The notes under the pieces: generated by a model
Seen by the model: the letters and a program-made list of their open reading frames with translations, nothing else
Databases searched by the model: none
What the model was told of the DNA's origin: nothing
Shown: positions 8,640 through 18,547 of the stretch, piece by piece
Layout: each line of letters starts with the position of its first letter
Position numbering within the stretch: position 1 is the stretch's first letter
Origin: Streptomyces sp. NBC_01775
Lineage (GTDB): Bacteria; Actinomycetota; Actinomycetes; Streptomycetales; Streptomycetaceae
Assembly (NCBI RefSeq): GCF_035917675.1
Contig: NZ_CP109104.1
Span: 3,720,001-3,784,000, forward strand
Direction: 5' to 3'
DNA: 64,000 bases
Position numbers and translations under genes: made by a program

Positions 8640-9311
8640 TTCTCCAGGGGGGGTTCAGGAGCGCCACTTTCCAACACGGCGCTGCATCTGACTGAGTTGG
8701 AACCTCAGCCAGATGAAACGTGGGAAAAGCGCTTTCAGTTCAACCTCTGGAGATTTATGGGTCAGTTAAGAAACGGATCATCGTGCGTTAAGCCCCGCCG
8801 CGTCCTCCACCGGTTCGGTGCCTGCTGAATGTCCTGGCCACCAGGGCCATGCACCCAGGCCCATAGCCCCATTGGGATCGGGCAAGACCAGAATTCTCGA
8901 CGGGGGCGACAGGTCGATTGGCAGCGCGGACGGCATCAACGCGGCATCTCAGCCGCACAACGAGGCACGTCCACCAGGCGAACTCCGAGCGCGCCGCTCA
9001 TACCGCAACTGGTCTCGACCTCTCCGCCCGGTCGGGGAAGATTTTCGTCACGAAGAAGGGCGCATCGCCCATCAGCCCATTCCAGCCGACGGTGGCGGCG
9101 GATATCGGCCTGGCGGCTGCGCCCCGAACCGCGAACAGGTGCAGATCCCCGCGCGCTCCCACGCGAAGCGGGCGCCACACGGCGGAGGGCCCGCAGGGAT
9201 CACACGATCCGTACGGGCCCTCCGGAGCGGGCTCAAACACCCACAAGCTCGGACGTCCACAAGCTCAAACGCCACAGGCGCGGACGTCCACAAGCTCGGA
9301 CGCCGACAGGC
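8640..9311. other. Intergenic region, 672 bp
   Basis: No reading frame here has convincing codon bias or recognisable homology. The right end (about 9238-9311) carries degenerate repeats of a 16-bp ggacgtccacaagctc-like unit just beyond the mdh stop. The left end holds the palindromes described separately for the protease promoter. The middle is less GC-rich than the surrounding genes and could be decayed sequence. Confidence 0.5.
8685..8735 (-). promoter_or_regulatory. Two palindromes upstream of the protease gene
   Basis: CATCTGACTGAG (8685-8696) and CTCAGCCAGATG (8704-8715) form a 12-bp inverted repeat with one mismatch and a 7-bp spacer. Beside it AAAGCGCTTT (8726-8735) is a perfect palindrome; read on the minus strand it is TGAAAGCGCTTTTC, close to operators of LacI-family repressors. 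Both lie 45-100 bp upstream of the protease start. Confidence 0.45.
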
Positions 9312-10364
<1,053 letters not shown>

Positions 10365-10495
10365 CCATCCGCCAGGCTATCCGACCCCCGCCCCGCCTCA
10401 CCCCCGGGTCCGTCCGGAGCGTTGGGCCGGGGGCGGGGCGGGGACGGGGGAGCTGGTCAGGCCCTGCGGAGAGGGGGCGGAGGCGGGTGGAGGAC

Positions 10496-12067
10496 CTAGC
10501 GGGCGGTCTTTCCGGGGACGGTGCAGCCCTTGCCGCCGGCCACGAGCGTGGCGCACGCGCGGGCGTCCGCGGCCTTCCCCACGGAGACCATCTCGGTGTA
10601 GGCGTCGTTCGTCGTGCCCACCTTGTCGCTCTCCTTCTGGCTGCCCGGCCCCAGGACGCGCAGCGCGTCGTCCGTGGTCGCGCTGGTGATGCGGGCCCAG
10701 GACGCCTTGCACACCTTGCTGTAGCGCACCTCGACGAAGCTGGGGCCCACCCACGCCGAGCTGCTGGTCTTGGCGTACTGCCCGCCACAGCCCATGGTCT
10801 CGGGGTCCTTGCCCGAGCAGCTCTTGCCCGAGCACTTCACTCCGGAGGGGAGATTTTCGCTCTTCTTGGCTTGCGAGGGCTTCGGGTCGGCGGAGTCCTC
10901 GCTCCCGCCGCTCAGGTCGAAGAAGAGCACCGCAGCCGCTATCACCACGAGCGCGCCCACGATGCCCGCCAGGAACATCGTCACCCGGCGCCGCCCCGCT
11001 CCCTCCTTCGGCTTGCCCCTGCCGCCCGTCCTGCCGCCTCCCGTGGCCGCCCCGGACCCGCCGGACTCGCCGGGGTCTTGGGGACCGCCTGGGACGGGAG
11101 CACCCGCCATGCCGGGTGCGCCGCCCGCCGGGACCGGTGGCAGCACGCTGGTCGCGGGCCCGCCATCGTCGCCGCCGCCCGCTCCGGGACCCCTTCCTCC
11201 GGTGCCCGGGATTCCTCCGGTTCCTCTGATTCCTCCGGTTCCTCCCGGGACAGGTGACGTGGGGGACGCAGGGGAGGCGGGAGTCCCCGGGGAGGCGGGG
11301 CGCGTGCCCGTCGCCGCCGCGCCCCACGACGTCACATCGACGCGCGGCTGGGGCGTGGCGTACCCGGAGGGCCGCCCCTGTGGTCCGGACGCCCCGCGCT
11401 CGCGCGTACCGGCCGCACTTCCCGCCGCCCTGATCGCGTCCTTGCGCAGCACGGCCGTGCCGTTGTCCGGTGCGCCGGACGGCGTTGTGTCCTCGATGGG
11501 CAGCGCGCGTGTGCCGTCCTCGGGTCCGCTCGTCTCCCGGCTGGGAGCGTGCGAGGCCGACGACGGTCCCGAGGCGGGCGCCACGGGACCCGCGGGGGCC
11601 ACCGGGCCCGCCGGCACGGCGGAATCGCGGGCCGCGCCCGAGGAGGACGAGGCCGCCCGCGCGCCCCCCGCGGCGGACCCCCCGCCCTTGCTCTTGCGCC
11701 GACGGCGCCCCTTCCCGGGCTCTTCGTCGAACTCACCCAGCGCGGCCCGCGCCTGCGCGACCTGTATGGCCTCCATGGTGACGTCGTGCCGCATCTCGCT
11801 GCGGCTCCACGCCCGTTCGGCCAGCTCCCACATGGTGCCGAGGTGGCGCACATCCGTGCCCGTCACCTCGGCGAGTGCCTGGGTCGCGCCGCGCGGCGGC
11901 AGCAGCCGCCCGTTCAGATAGCGCTCCCACGAAGACTTGCTGTACCCGGTGCGGTCAGCAATGGTGGCGACGCTCAAATCACTGCGGTCGACGAGTCGCC
12001 GCAGCTGGCTCGCGAATTCCCGGATCTGCGGATCCAGTTCCTCCGGTAGCGCCCTCCAACGAGGCAT
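10496..12067 (-). CDS. Membrane-tethered XRE-family protein with DUF2690 domain
   Basis: 523 aa. An N-terminal helix-turn-helix (about residues 20-70, with DLSVATIADRTGYSKSSWERY) is followed by a long Ala/Pro/Gly-rich linker, one membrane helix near residues 370-392 (MFLAGIVGALVVIAAAVLFF), and a C-terminal domain with the DUF2690 cysteine pattern KCSGKSCSGKDPETMGC. Topology would place the HTH in the cytoplasm and DUF2690 outside, so this may be a one-protein signal-transducing regulator. That role is inference from architecture. It lies upstream of mdh on the same strand but is probably a separate unit. Confidence 0.85.
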   Translation of the reverse strand: MPRWRALPEELDPQIREFASQLRRLVDRSDLSVATIADRTGYSKSSWERYLNGRLLPPRGATQALAEVTGTDVRHLGTMWELAERAWSRSEMRHDVTMEAIQVAQARAALGEFDEEPGKGRRRRKSKGGGSAAGGARAASSSSGAARDSAVPAGPVAPAGPVAPASGPSSASHAPSRETSGPEDGTRALPIEDTTPSGAPDNGTAVLRKDAIRAAGSAAGTRERGASGPQGRPSGYATPQPRVDVTSWGAAATGTRPASPGTPASPASPTSPVPGGTGGIRGTGGIPGTGGRGPGAGGGDDGGPATSVLPPVPAGGAPGMAGAPVPGGPQDPGESGGSGAATGGGRTGGRGKPKEGAGRRRVTMFLAGIVGALVVIAAAVLFFDLSGGSEDSADPKPSQAKKSENLPSGVKCSGKSCSGKDPETMGCGGQYAKTSSSAWVGPSFVEVRYSKVCKASWARITSATTDDALRVLGPGSQKESDKVGTTNDAYTEMVSVGKAADARACATLVAGGKGCTVPGKTAR

Positions 12068-12381
12068 TGCCTCCCCCTTGTCCCCCCGACTGTGCTGTCT
12101 TCCCCCGTGCCGGCGCTCGCCCCGGGCTCGTACTGGCTACCCAGGGGGATGCAGACAGCCAGGATCTCAGTTCCGGGAATGGGGGCGCACGGGAGCATTA
12201 CGGGCCAATGCCCATACCCGCGCACACCCCGGTTCGGTAACGCGCGCGCCCTAGTGTGCCAGCCTCCGGGGCGGCCAGTTCCGGTCGGGCACCGGCCATA
12301 TGGCGAGAAACCAGCCTGAAAGAGCCCCCGCTCGGGCACTCGGACGGGGGTCACGAAGCACGTGCCGCTCACCCTCGCGGG
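12068..12381. other. Intergenic region, 314 bp
   Basis: The upstream region of the XRE-type gene. I see no gene and no clean promoter or hairpin. Confidence 0.4.
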
Positions 12382-12540
12382 TCACCAGCCACCCCGCACC
12401 CGGTCCACGTCGCACACTTGTACAGGCACCATCGGCGTGGAGCACCACTGCCCTGTCTCATATCCGCCGTCGATGGTCCAGGCCTGCGGAGGGGGTCCGG
12501 GTACGCGCACCTCGACGCGGTCGCCGTCCGGATGCCCCAC
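12382..12540 (-). CDS. Possible small protein, 52 aa
   Basis: A GTG-started frame reads VGHPDGDRVEVRVPGPPPQA and ends with QVCDVDRVRGGW followed by TGA. Codon use is GC3-rich, and the acidic/basic alternation looks like a protein rather than random sequence. The open frame extends upstream as GALGYRVVFVG, so the true start may be earlier or the gene may be a remnant. No ribosome site is convincing. It begins after the hairpin that ends the folD/DUF3017 unit and reads the same way. I recognise no family. Confidence 0.35.
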   Translation of the reverse strand: MGHPDGDRVEVRVPGPPPQAWTIDGGYETGQWCSTPMVPVQVCDVDRVRGGW

Positions 12541-12590
12541 GAAAACGACCCGGTATCCGAGCGCGCCGCCCAGAGCGCGCCGTCCAGGAC

Positions 12591-12632
12591 GACGGTGGCC
12601 CGTCCCTCCACGGGGAGGGACGGGCCACCGTC
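12591..12632 (-). terminator. Perfect 19-bp-arm hairpin after the DUF3017 gene
   Basis: Bases 12591-12609 and 12614-12632 are exactly complementary with a 4-nt loop. The hairpin starts 48 bp past the stop of the leftward DUF3017 gene and is the probable terminator of the folD unit. Confidence 0.85.
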
Positions 12633-12679
12633 TCGGTCATCCGGCCGCCGGCCACGGCATGGGCCGGCCGCGAGGCCGC

Positions 12680-13123
12680 TCAGCGGATGGAGAAGCGCAC
12701 CACCGGCTCCAGGAAGGGCAGCGAGAGCGGGGGGTCGGGCTGGGCCATCAGCGCCAGCAGCACGATCGCCAGGCCCAGCACGCCATAGGTGATCAGGTCG
12801 GTGAAGCGCGAGCGCACCGCGAGCATGCCGACCGAGGGCCGCAACCAGCGCAGCGCGGCCCCGCCCAGCATCGAGAACCCCACGATCAGGGTGCCCACCC
12901 GGAACTCCAGGACCGTCACCAGGAGTCCGATGAAGACCCCCGCGCACACGGCGAGCAGGGGCCACTGCCGGTAGGGCGCCGGATGCTCGCCCCCTATGGC
13001 GCGTCCGCCGCCCTCCGGCCGCGCGGTATCCCGCGTCAGCGCCGGAAAGCGCCGCGACTTCTTCCGCGGCTCAGCCGCCTTCTCCGCACCCATCGCACGG
13101 ATCCCTTTCACGTCGTCGGCCAT
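12680..13123 (-). CDS. DUF3017 membrane protein
   Basis: 147 aa from the ATG at 13123 (MADDVKGIRAMGAEKAAEPR). A basic cytoplasmic N-terminus leads to three hydrophobic segments: WPLLAVCAGVFIGLLVTVLE, RVGTLIVGFSMLGGAALRW and DLITYGVLGLAIVLLALMAQ. This matches the small DUF3017 family that follows folD in many actinobacteria. It starts 29 bp after the folD stop on the same strand and is surely cotranscribed. The function of the family is unknown. Confidence 0.88.
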   Translation of the reverse strand: MADDVKGIRAMGAEKAAEPRKKSRRFPALTRDTARPEGGGRAIGGEHPAPYRQWPLLAVCAGVFIGLLVTVLEFRVGTLIVGFSMLGGAALRWLRPSVGMLAVRSRFTDLITYGVLGLAIVLLALMAQPDPPLSLPFLEPVVRFSIR

Positions 13124-13152
13124 GACACGAACGCCCGGTGCCGCCAGAGCCG

Positions 13153-14007
13153 CTAGGCCAGGGACCGCTCGGCCGCCTCGACCACGTTCACCAGCAACTG
13201 GGCCCGCGTCATCGGTCCGACGCCGCCCGGGTTCGGCGAGATCCAGCCCGCCACGTCGTACGCGCCGGGGTGCACATCGCCGACGATCTTGCCGTTCTCG
13301 TCCCGGCTGACGCCCACGTCCAGGACGGCGGCGCCGGGCTTCACATCCTCCGGCTTGACCAGGTGCGGCACGCCCGCCGCCGCGACGATGATGTCGGCCT
13401 GACGCAGCAGGGCGGGCAGGTCGCGGGTGCCGGTGTGGCACTGGGTCACGGTCGCGTTCTCGCTGCGCCGGGTGAGCAGCAGCGGCAGCGGGCGCCCGGC
13501 GGTGACGCCCCGGCCGACCACGACGACGTGGGCGCCGTTCAGTTCGACGCCGTAGCGCCGCAGCAGCACGACGATGCCTTCGGGGGTGCAGGGCAGCGGG
13601 CCGGGCTGGTTCAGGACGAGGCGGCCGAGGTTCGTCGGGTGGAGCCCGTCGGCGTCCTTGTCCGGGTCCATCAGCTCCAGCACCCGGTTGGTGTCCACGC
13701 CCTTGGGCAGCGGGAGCTGGACGATGTAGCCGGTGCAGGCCGGGTCCTCGTTCAGCTCGCGGACGACCGCCTCGATCTCCTCCTGGGTGGCGGTCGCCGG
13801 CAGCTCGCGCTGGATGGAGTTGATGCCGATCTGGCCGCTGTCGCGGTGCTTGCCGGCGACGTACTTCTGGGAACCGACGTCCTCACCGACGAGCACCGTG
13901 CCCAGCCCGGGGGTGATGCCCCGGGCCTTGAGCGCCTCGACGCGCACGGTGAGATCGGACTTGATCGCGGCTGCGGTGGCCTTGCCATCGAGAATCTGGG
14001 CGGTCAT
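13153..14007 (-). CDS. folD: Bifunctional methylenetetrahydrofolate dehydrogenase/cyclohydrolase
   Basis: 284 aa, normal length. It converts 5,10-methylene-THF to 10-formyl-THF, the formyl donor of purine synthesis, with NADP. Key features are [18 protein letters not shown] (catalytic Tyr and Lys), the [20 protein letters not shown] loop, the cofactor motif [12 protein letters not shown], and the C-terminal [18 protein letters not shown]. The ATG at 14007 has GAGGATGG upstream; an ATG at 14055 would add an atypical extension. The products feed PurN and PurH, encoded in this window. Confidence 0.98.
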   Translation of the reverse strand: MTAQILDGKATAAAIKSDLTVRVEALKARGITPGLGTVLVGEDVGSQKYVAGKHRDSGQIGINSIQRELPATATQEEIEAVVRELNEDPACTGYIVQLPLPKGVDTNRVLELMDPDKDADGLHPTNLGRLVLNQPGPLPCTPEGIVVLLRRYGVELNGAHVVVVGRGVTAGRPLPLLLTRRSENATVTQCHTGTRDLPALLRQADIIVAAAGVPHLVKPEDVKPGAAVLDVGVSRDENGKIVGDVHPGAYDVAGWISPNPGGVGPMTRAQLLVNVVEAAERSLA

Positions 14008-14080
14008 GTGTCCATCCTCGCGGATGCGGTGCCGAGGTCTCCAATCAGGTGGCACTCGGGACGCGGCAGCGAGCTCTCAA

Positions 14081-14119
14081 GGACACGTTCCGGGGGCCGA
14101 GGACACATTCCGGAGGGCC
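14081..14119. repeat. Two direct repeats, 20-bp period
   Basis: GGACACGTTCCGGGGGCC (14081-14098) recurs as GGACACATTCCGGAGGGCC (14101-14119). The 20-bp period puts both copies on the same face of the helix, as for a regulator that binds twice. They lie between the divergent folD and FHA-like genes. Confidence 0.45.
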
Positions 14120-14236
14120 GGTGTCACTCTCCCGGAGCCGCTCCGGCAACGGGATGGCAAAGGACCGTTCATGTGCGTCCCTGCTACCCCTACGCTCCGT
14201 TGTGAGCAGCCACCGAGAGTCAATAGGCTGCCGGAC

Positions 14237-15043
14237 GTGTTCAGCGTGATCATCGTCCCGGACGGGTGCCGGGGCCCCGAGGAGCAGCACCGGCTGGAGC
14301 CCGGCCAGACGCTGCGCTTCGGCCGGACGGCACCGGCAGGCAGCGGCCTGACCCTCTCCCATCCCGCGGTCCCCTGCGCGGCGGGAGAGATCACAGCCAC
14401 GGGCGCCTTCTGGATACTCACCAACTTCAGCCGCGATCAGACCTACGTCGTGGCGAATCCCGAGGGCGTGGGGGAGCACATCAGGGTCGCGCCGGGCAGG
14501 GCGGACGCGCCGGTCCCGTTCGAGTTCGCGCGCGTGATGCTCTGCGCCGACGCCGACGCCAACAGCGACAGCGCCGGACCGAGGCCCGGCTGCTGCTTCG
14601 ACGTCATGGCGCCGCGCCATGACTACCTGACGGCGGGAGGCGGGCTCCCCGGCATCACGGGCGCGACGGTCGGAGGGGACGGAGGGGACGGGGCGGGCGA
14701 TACCGAGGACTGGCTCTTCGACCCCTTCCCGTGCCCCTACCCGCTGGATCACTCGTGCCGCTACTTCCTCGTCCTGGCCGCGCTGTGCGAGGCGGGCCTG
14801 CGTACCGGGGACGCCGCGGCTCCGGTGCCCACGGCGGAGGAGCTGACGGAGCGTCTGCGCCCGGTGTGGCCCGAGGTCTCACCGGCCGCCGTCTCCTGGA
14901 ACATCGACTATCTGCGGCTGAAGCTGCGGCTGCGCACGCCGGACGGCGACGCGGCCACACACGAGGCCCTGGCCAGGTTCGCACTCCGGTTCGACCTTGT
15001 GCACGAGGGGCATCTGGACGTACTGGCGGGGCAGTTGGTGTGA
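14237..15043 (+). CDS. FHA-like domain protein of unknown role
   Basis: 268 aa. The GTG at 14237 gives MFSVIIVPDGCRGPEEQHRL, and the first ~110 residues look like an FHA-type beta sandwich (LEPGQTLRFGRTAP, LTLSHPAVPCAAGEI, AFWILTNFS). The C-terminal part from PYPLDHSCRYFLVLAALCEA to LALRFDLVHEGHLDVL is helical and includes a winged-helix-like segment (AEELTERLRPVWPEVSPAAV). FHA domains bind phosphothreonine, but the usual Arg and Ser contacts are not all obvious. Streptomyces genomes carry related proteins of unknown function. The ribosome site is weak. Confidence 0.7.
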   Translation: MFSVIIVPDGCRGPEEQHRLEPGQTLRFGRTAPAGSGLTLSHPAVPCAAGEITATGAFWILTNFSRDQTYVVANPEGVGEHIRVAPGRADAPVPFEFARVMLCADADANSDSAGPRPGCCFDVMAPRHDYLTAGGGLPGITGATVGGDGGDGAGDTEDWLFDPFPCPYPLDHSCRYFLVLAALCEAGLRTGDAAAPVPTAEELTERLRPVWPEVSPAAVSWNIDYLRLKLRLRTPDGDAATHEALARFALRFDLVHEGHLDVLAGQLV

Positions 15044-15292
15044 AGCTCCGTACCGGACGGGCGTCGGATCAGGGCTGACCTGGCATTGCGGATTCGCCAC
15101 AGTCGGGAATTCCGGCTGGACAGTGCGACATTCCCACCATCACCATTGGGCGAGGCGTCGGGCAGTTCCAGGGAGGGCCGGCGGTGCGACGCCGACACCG
15201 GGGGAGGCGGCGATGTCGCTGAGAGCAGGCCGTGATTCTCCGGAGTCACTCGGCCCCATCCGCTCCCTCAACCCCGTCGGAGGAAACAGCTC

Positions 15293-15916
15293 GTGAGCTA
15301 CCCCCCGCCTCCTGGCCAGAACCCGAACAATCCGTACGCGGCTCCCCAGCAGGGCGCCCCCTACGGATACCCGCAGCAGAGCCCCCCGCCCCAGTACGGC
15401 TATCCGCAGCAGGGCGGCATGCCCGCCTACCCGGGCGCCGCCTACCCGGGCGGCCCCATGGCACGGTCCGTCAGCATGCCGGGGCAGCTCATCACGGCGC
15501 GCGTGCTGCTCTTCTTCGCGGGGTCGCTGTGGGGGCTCTTCTCGCTCTTCCCGCTCATCGGCGGTCTGGCGGCCGGCAGCATGCTGAACGACCTGCCCGG
15601 CGTGGGCTCGGCGGACGGCGCCGCGGTCGGCATCGGCCTCCTCTTCTTCCTCCTGCTCGGTGGCCTGGCCGCGCTGCACATCGTGCCCGCCGCGATGTTC
15701 GGCAAGGGCGGCATCGGCACCCGCGTCACCGCGATCATCGCCGCCTCGATCAACGCCCTGTGCCCGCTGCTGGGCGTCCTGGGCGCGCTGGGAAGCGGCG
15801 ACGCCGCGGTCGGCCAGGTCTTCGCGGGCCTGCTGTGGCTGGCAACCGCCGTGCTCACGATCGTCTTCTGCTCGCTGAACACCGCGAGCCAGTGGTTCAA
15901 CAGGCCGCGCCACTGA
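15293..15916 (+). CDS. Proline/tyrosine-rich N-terminus, four-TM membrane protein
   Basis: 207 aa from a GTG with GGAGGAAAC just upstream. Residues 1-55 are rich in Pro, Tyr, Gln and Gly (repeats such as YGYPQQ). Four hydrophobic segments follow, including [20 protein letters not shown] and [20 protein letters not shown]. The architecture is common in actinobacterial membrane proteins of unknown function whose disordered tail may serve assembly. It is convergent with purH across a perfect palindrome. Confidence 0.82.
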   Translation: MSYPPPPGQNPNNPYAAPQQGAPYGYPQQSPPPQYGYPQQGGMPAYPGAAYPGGPMARSVSMPGQLITARVLLFFAGSLWGLFSLFPLIGGLAAGSMLNDLPGVGSADGAAVGIGLLFFLLLGGLAALHIVPAAMFGKGGIGTRVTAIIAASINALCPLLGVLGALGSGDAAVGQVFAGLLWLATAVLTIVFCSLNTASQWFNRPRH

Positions 15917-15939
15917 GCCTCCGGGACGCACAGCCCACG

Positions 15940-15987
15940 ACAACGGGAACGGGCCACTCGCCGCGGCGAGTGGCCCGTTCCCGTTGT
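15940..15987. terminator. Perfect 48-bp palindrome, bidirectional terminator
   Basis: The 24-base arm at 15940-15963 is followed directly by its exact complement at 15964-15987. It sits between the convergent membrane-protein gene and purH and should stop transcription from both sides. Confidence 0.9.
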
Positions 15988-16042
15988 GCTCGGAGGGACT
16001 CCCCCTCGTGCCGGAGGGACTCGGAAAGAGACCCGCCCGGTG

Positions 16043-17620
16043 TCAGTGGAAGAAGTGCCGGGTGCCGGTGAAGTACATCGTCACCCCGGCGGCGTTCGCG
16101 GCCTCGACGACCTGCTCGTCGCGCACCGATCCCCCCGGCTGGACGACCGCGCGGACCCCGGCCTCGGCCAGCACCTCGAAACCGTCGGGGAAGGGGAAGA
16201 ACGCGTCGGACGCCGCGTAGGAGCCCTGTGCGCGCTCCTCACCGGCGCGCTGCACGGCCAGTCGTGCCGAGTCGACGCGGTTGACCTGGCCCATGCCGAC
16301 GCCCACGGTCGCGCGGTCCTTGGCGAGCAGGATGGCGTTGGACTTCACCGCGCGGCTCGCCCGCCACGCGAAGACCAGTTCGTCCAGCTCGTCCGCCGCC
16401 AGCGCCGGGCCGGCCGCCAGCTGCCAGTTGGCCGGGTCGTCGCCCTCGGCCTGGAAGACGTCCTTGACCTGCGCGAGGCCGCCGCCGTCGATGGGGCGGA
16501 ACTCGGCGGGCGCCTGCGGCGCCTCGGGGCAGCGCAGCACGCGGATGTTCTTCTTGCGGGAGAGGACCTCCACGGCGCCGTCCTCGTAGGCGGGCGCGAC
16601 GATGACCTCGGTGAAGATCTCCGCGACCTGCTCCGCCATCGCGGCCGAGACCGGCTGGTTGACGGCGATCACGCCGCCGTAGGCCGACAGCGGGTCGCAG
16701 GCGTGCGCCTTGCGGTGCGCCTCGGCGACGTCGGCGCCCACGGCGATACCGCACGGGTTGGTGTGCTTGATGACCGCGACGCACGGCTCGGCGTGGTCGT
16801 AGGCCGCACGGCGCGCCGCCTCGGTGTCGACGTAGTTGTTGTACGACATCTCCTTGCCGTGCAGCTGCTCCGCCTCCGCCAGACCGCCGCAGCCACCCGT
16901 GTAGAGGGCGGCGGGCTGGTGCGGGTTCTCGCCGTAGCGCAGCACGTTCTTGCGCTCGTAGGTCACACCGAGGAAGCCGGGGAACGCCGAGGAGCCGGCA
17001 CCCTCCTCGGTGTAGTCCCCCGCGAACCAGCCCGCGACCGCCACGTCGTAGGCCGCGGTGTGGCGGAACGCCTCGCCCGCCAGCCGCTTGCGGGCCGCCA
17101 GGTCGAAGCCGCCGTCCTCGGCGGCCTTGAGGACCTCGCCGTAGTGGCCGGGGTTGACGACGACCGCGACCGAGGGGTGGTTCTTGGCGGCGGCGCGCAC
17201 CATCGAGGGGCCGCCGATGTCGATCTGCTCCACGCACTCGTCGGGGGAGGCACCGGAGGCGACCGTCTCCTCGAACGGGTAGAGATTGACGACGACCAGC
17301 TCGAACGGTTCGACACCCAGCTCCGCCAGCTGCTCGCGGTGTGCGTCCAGCCGCTGGTCGGCGAGGATCCCGGCGTGCACGCGCGGGTGCAGGGTCTTGA
17401 CCCGCCCGTCCAGACACTCCGGGAAGCCGGTCACATCCTCGACCGGCGTGACCGGGACACCGGCCGCGGCGATCTTCTTCGCGGTCGAGCCGGTGGACAC
17501 GAGCTGGACCCCGGCGGCGTGCAGCCCCTGTGCCAGCTCCTCCAGGCCGCTCTTGTCGTACACGCTGATCAGCGCGCGGCGGATCGGTCGCTTGGCGCTC
17601 ATCGCAGCACTCTCACTCAT
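16043..17620 (-). CDS. purH: AICAR transformylase / IMP cyclohydrolase
   Basis: 525 aa, normal for the bifunctional enzyme of the last two steps of IMP synthesis. The N-terminal cyclohydrolase half has [29 protein letters not shown] and [15 protein letters not shown]. The transformylase half has [14 protein letters not shown], the [11 protein letters not shown] motif and the end [15 protein letters not shown]. The first codon overlaps the end of purN by 8 bp, so the two are translationally coupled. An ATG at 17602 is an alternative start. Confidence 0.98.
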   Translation of the reverse strand: MSESAAMSAKRPIRRALISVYDKSGLEELAQGLHAAGVQLVSTGSTAKKIAAAGVPVTPVEDVTGFPECLDGRVKTLHPRVHAGILADQRLDAHREQLAELGVEPFELVVVNLYPFEETVASGASPDECVEQIDIGGPSMVRAAAKNHPSVAVVVNPGHYGEVLKAAEDGGFDLAARKRLAGEAFRHTAAYDVAVAGWFAGDYTEEGAGSSAFPGFLGVTYERKNVLRYGENPHQPAALYTGGCGGLAEAEQLHGKEMSYNNYVDTEAARRAAYDHAEPCVAVIKHTNPCGIAVGADVAEAHRKAHACDPLSAYGGVIAVNQPVSAAMAEQVAEIFTEVIVAPAYEDGAVEVLSRKKNIRVLRCPEAPQAPAEFRPIDGGGLAQVKDVFQAEGDDPANWQLAAGPALAADELDELVFAWRASRAVKSNAILLAKDRATVGVGMGQVNRVDSARLAVQRAGEERAQGSYAASDAFFPFPDGFEVLAEAGVRAVVQPGGSVRDEQVVEAANAAGVTMYFTGTRHFFH

Positions 17621-18272
17621 GACCCAGTCGTACCCTTCTCATATTCGGCCCCTCGATCGTGTAGCCGTCGCGGGCGAGACGCTCCACGACCTCGACGAGC
17701 AGCCGTCGCTCGACTTCCTTGATCCGCTCATGCAGTGCGGCACCGTTGTCGGTGTAGTCCTCTTCCAGGACCTCGACGGCGCGCTGCGCGATCACGGGCC
17801 CGGTGTCGACGCCGTCGTCGACGAAGTGGACGGTGCACCCGGTCACCTTCGCGCCGTACGTGAGCGCGTCACGTACGCCGTGGGCACCGGGGAAGCTGGG
17901 GAGCAGCGCGGGGTGGGTGTTGAGGACCCGCCCGCCGAAAAGCGCCAGGAACCGGGGGCCGACGATCTTCATGAACCCGGCCGAGACCACCAGGTCCGGC
18001 GTGTGCGCCGCTGTCTCCTCCGCCAGGGCGGCGTCCCACTCCTCGCGGGTGACGAAGTCCTTGACGCGGCACACGTAGGTGGGAATTCCGGCCCGCTCGG
18101 CACGCTCCAGACCGGCGATACCGCCACGGTCGGCTCCCACGGCCACGATCTCGTAGGGCGGCGCGGGATCCTGGGCCGCCGCGTCGAGCAGCGCCTGGAG
18201 ATTCGTGCCCGAACCGGACACCAGGACCACCAGGCGCGCCGGGCGGGCGGGGCGGAAGGACTGCGCGGCCAC
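17613..18272 (-). CDS. purN: Phosphoribosylglycinamide formyltransferase
   Basis: 219 aa from the GTG at 18272 ([17 protein letters not shown]); a GTG at 18290 would add six residues. The family signatures are [15 protein letters not shown] near the start, the catalytic segment [16 protein letters not shown], and [15 protein letters not shown] with the catalytic aspartate. It formylates GAR using 10-formyl-THF, the product of FolD. It is the first gene of a two-gene operon with purH. Confidence 0.97.
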   Translation of the reverse strand: MAAQSFRPARPARLVVLVSGSGTNLQALLDAAAQDPAPPYEIVAVGADRGGIAGLERAERAGIPTYVCRVKDFVTREEWDAALAEETAAHTPDLVVSAGFMKIVGPRFLALFGGRVLNTHPALLPSFPGAHGVRDALTYGAKVTGCTVHFVDDGVDTGPVIAQRAVEVLEEDYTDNGAALHERIKEVERRLLVEVVERLARDGYTIEGPNMRRVRLGHE

Positions 18273-18547
18273 GACTGGGCTCTCTCTCACGGGGGAGACG
18301 GGATTGTGTGGTCGTACAAGGACGAGGACCGGAGATTTCCGGGGAACTCTACGAAGCGTCCGACCGTCGGCAACGATACCGGCACTCCGGGCGGCCCCCA
18401 CGGGACGGGGGCGCATGCGGAAGGTAGCGTCAGGGACACGGTCCTGGTACGGGCCCTGTGCATGTCCGGTGCGGGCTCCGCAGCGGGGTCCGCGGGCCGC
18501 AGTGCCGTGGCAGCGACGCGGAAGCGATGAGGGAAGACACACACCAG

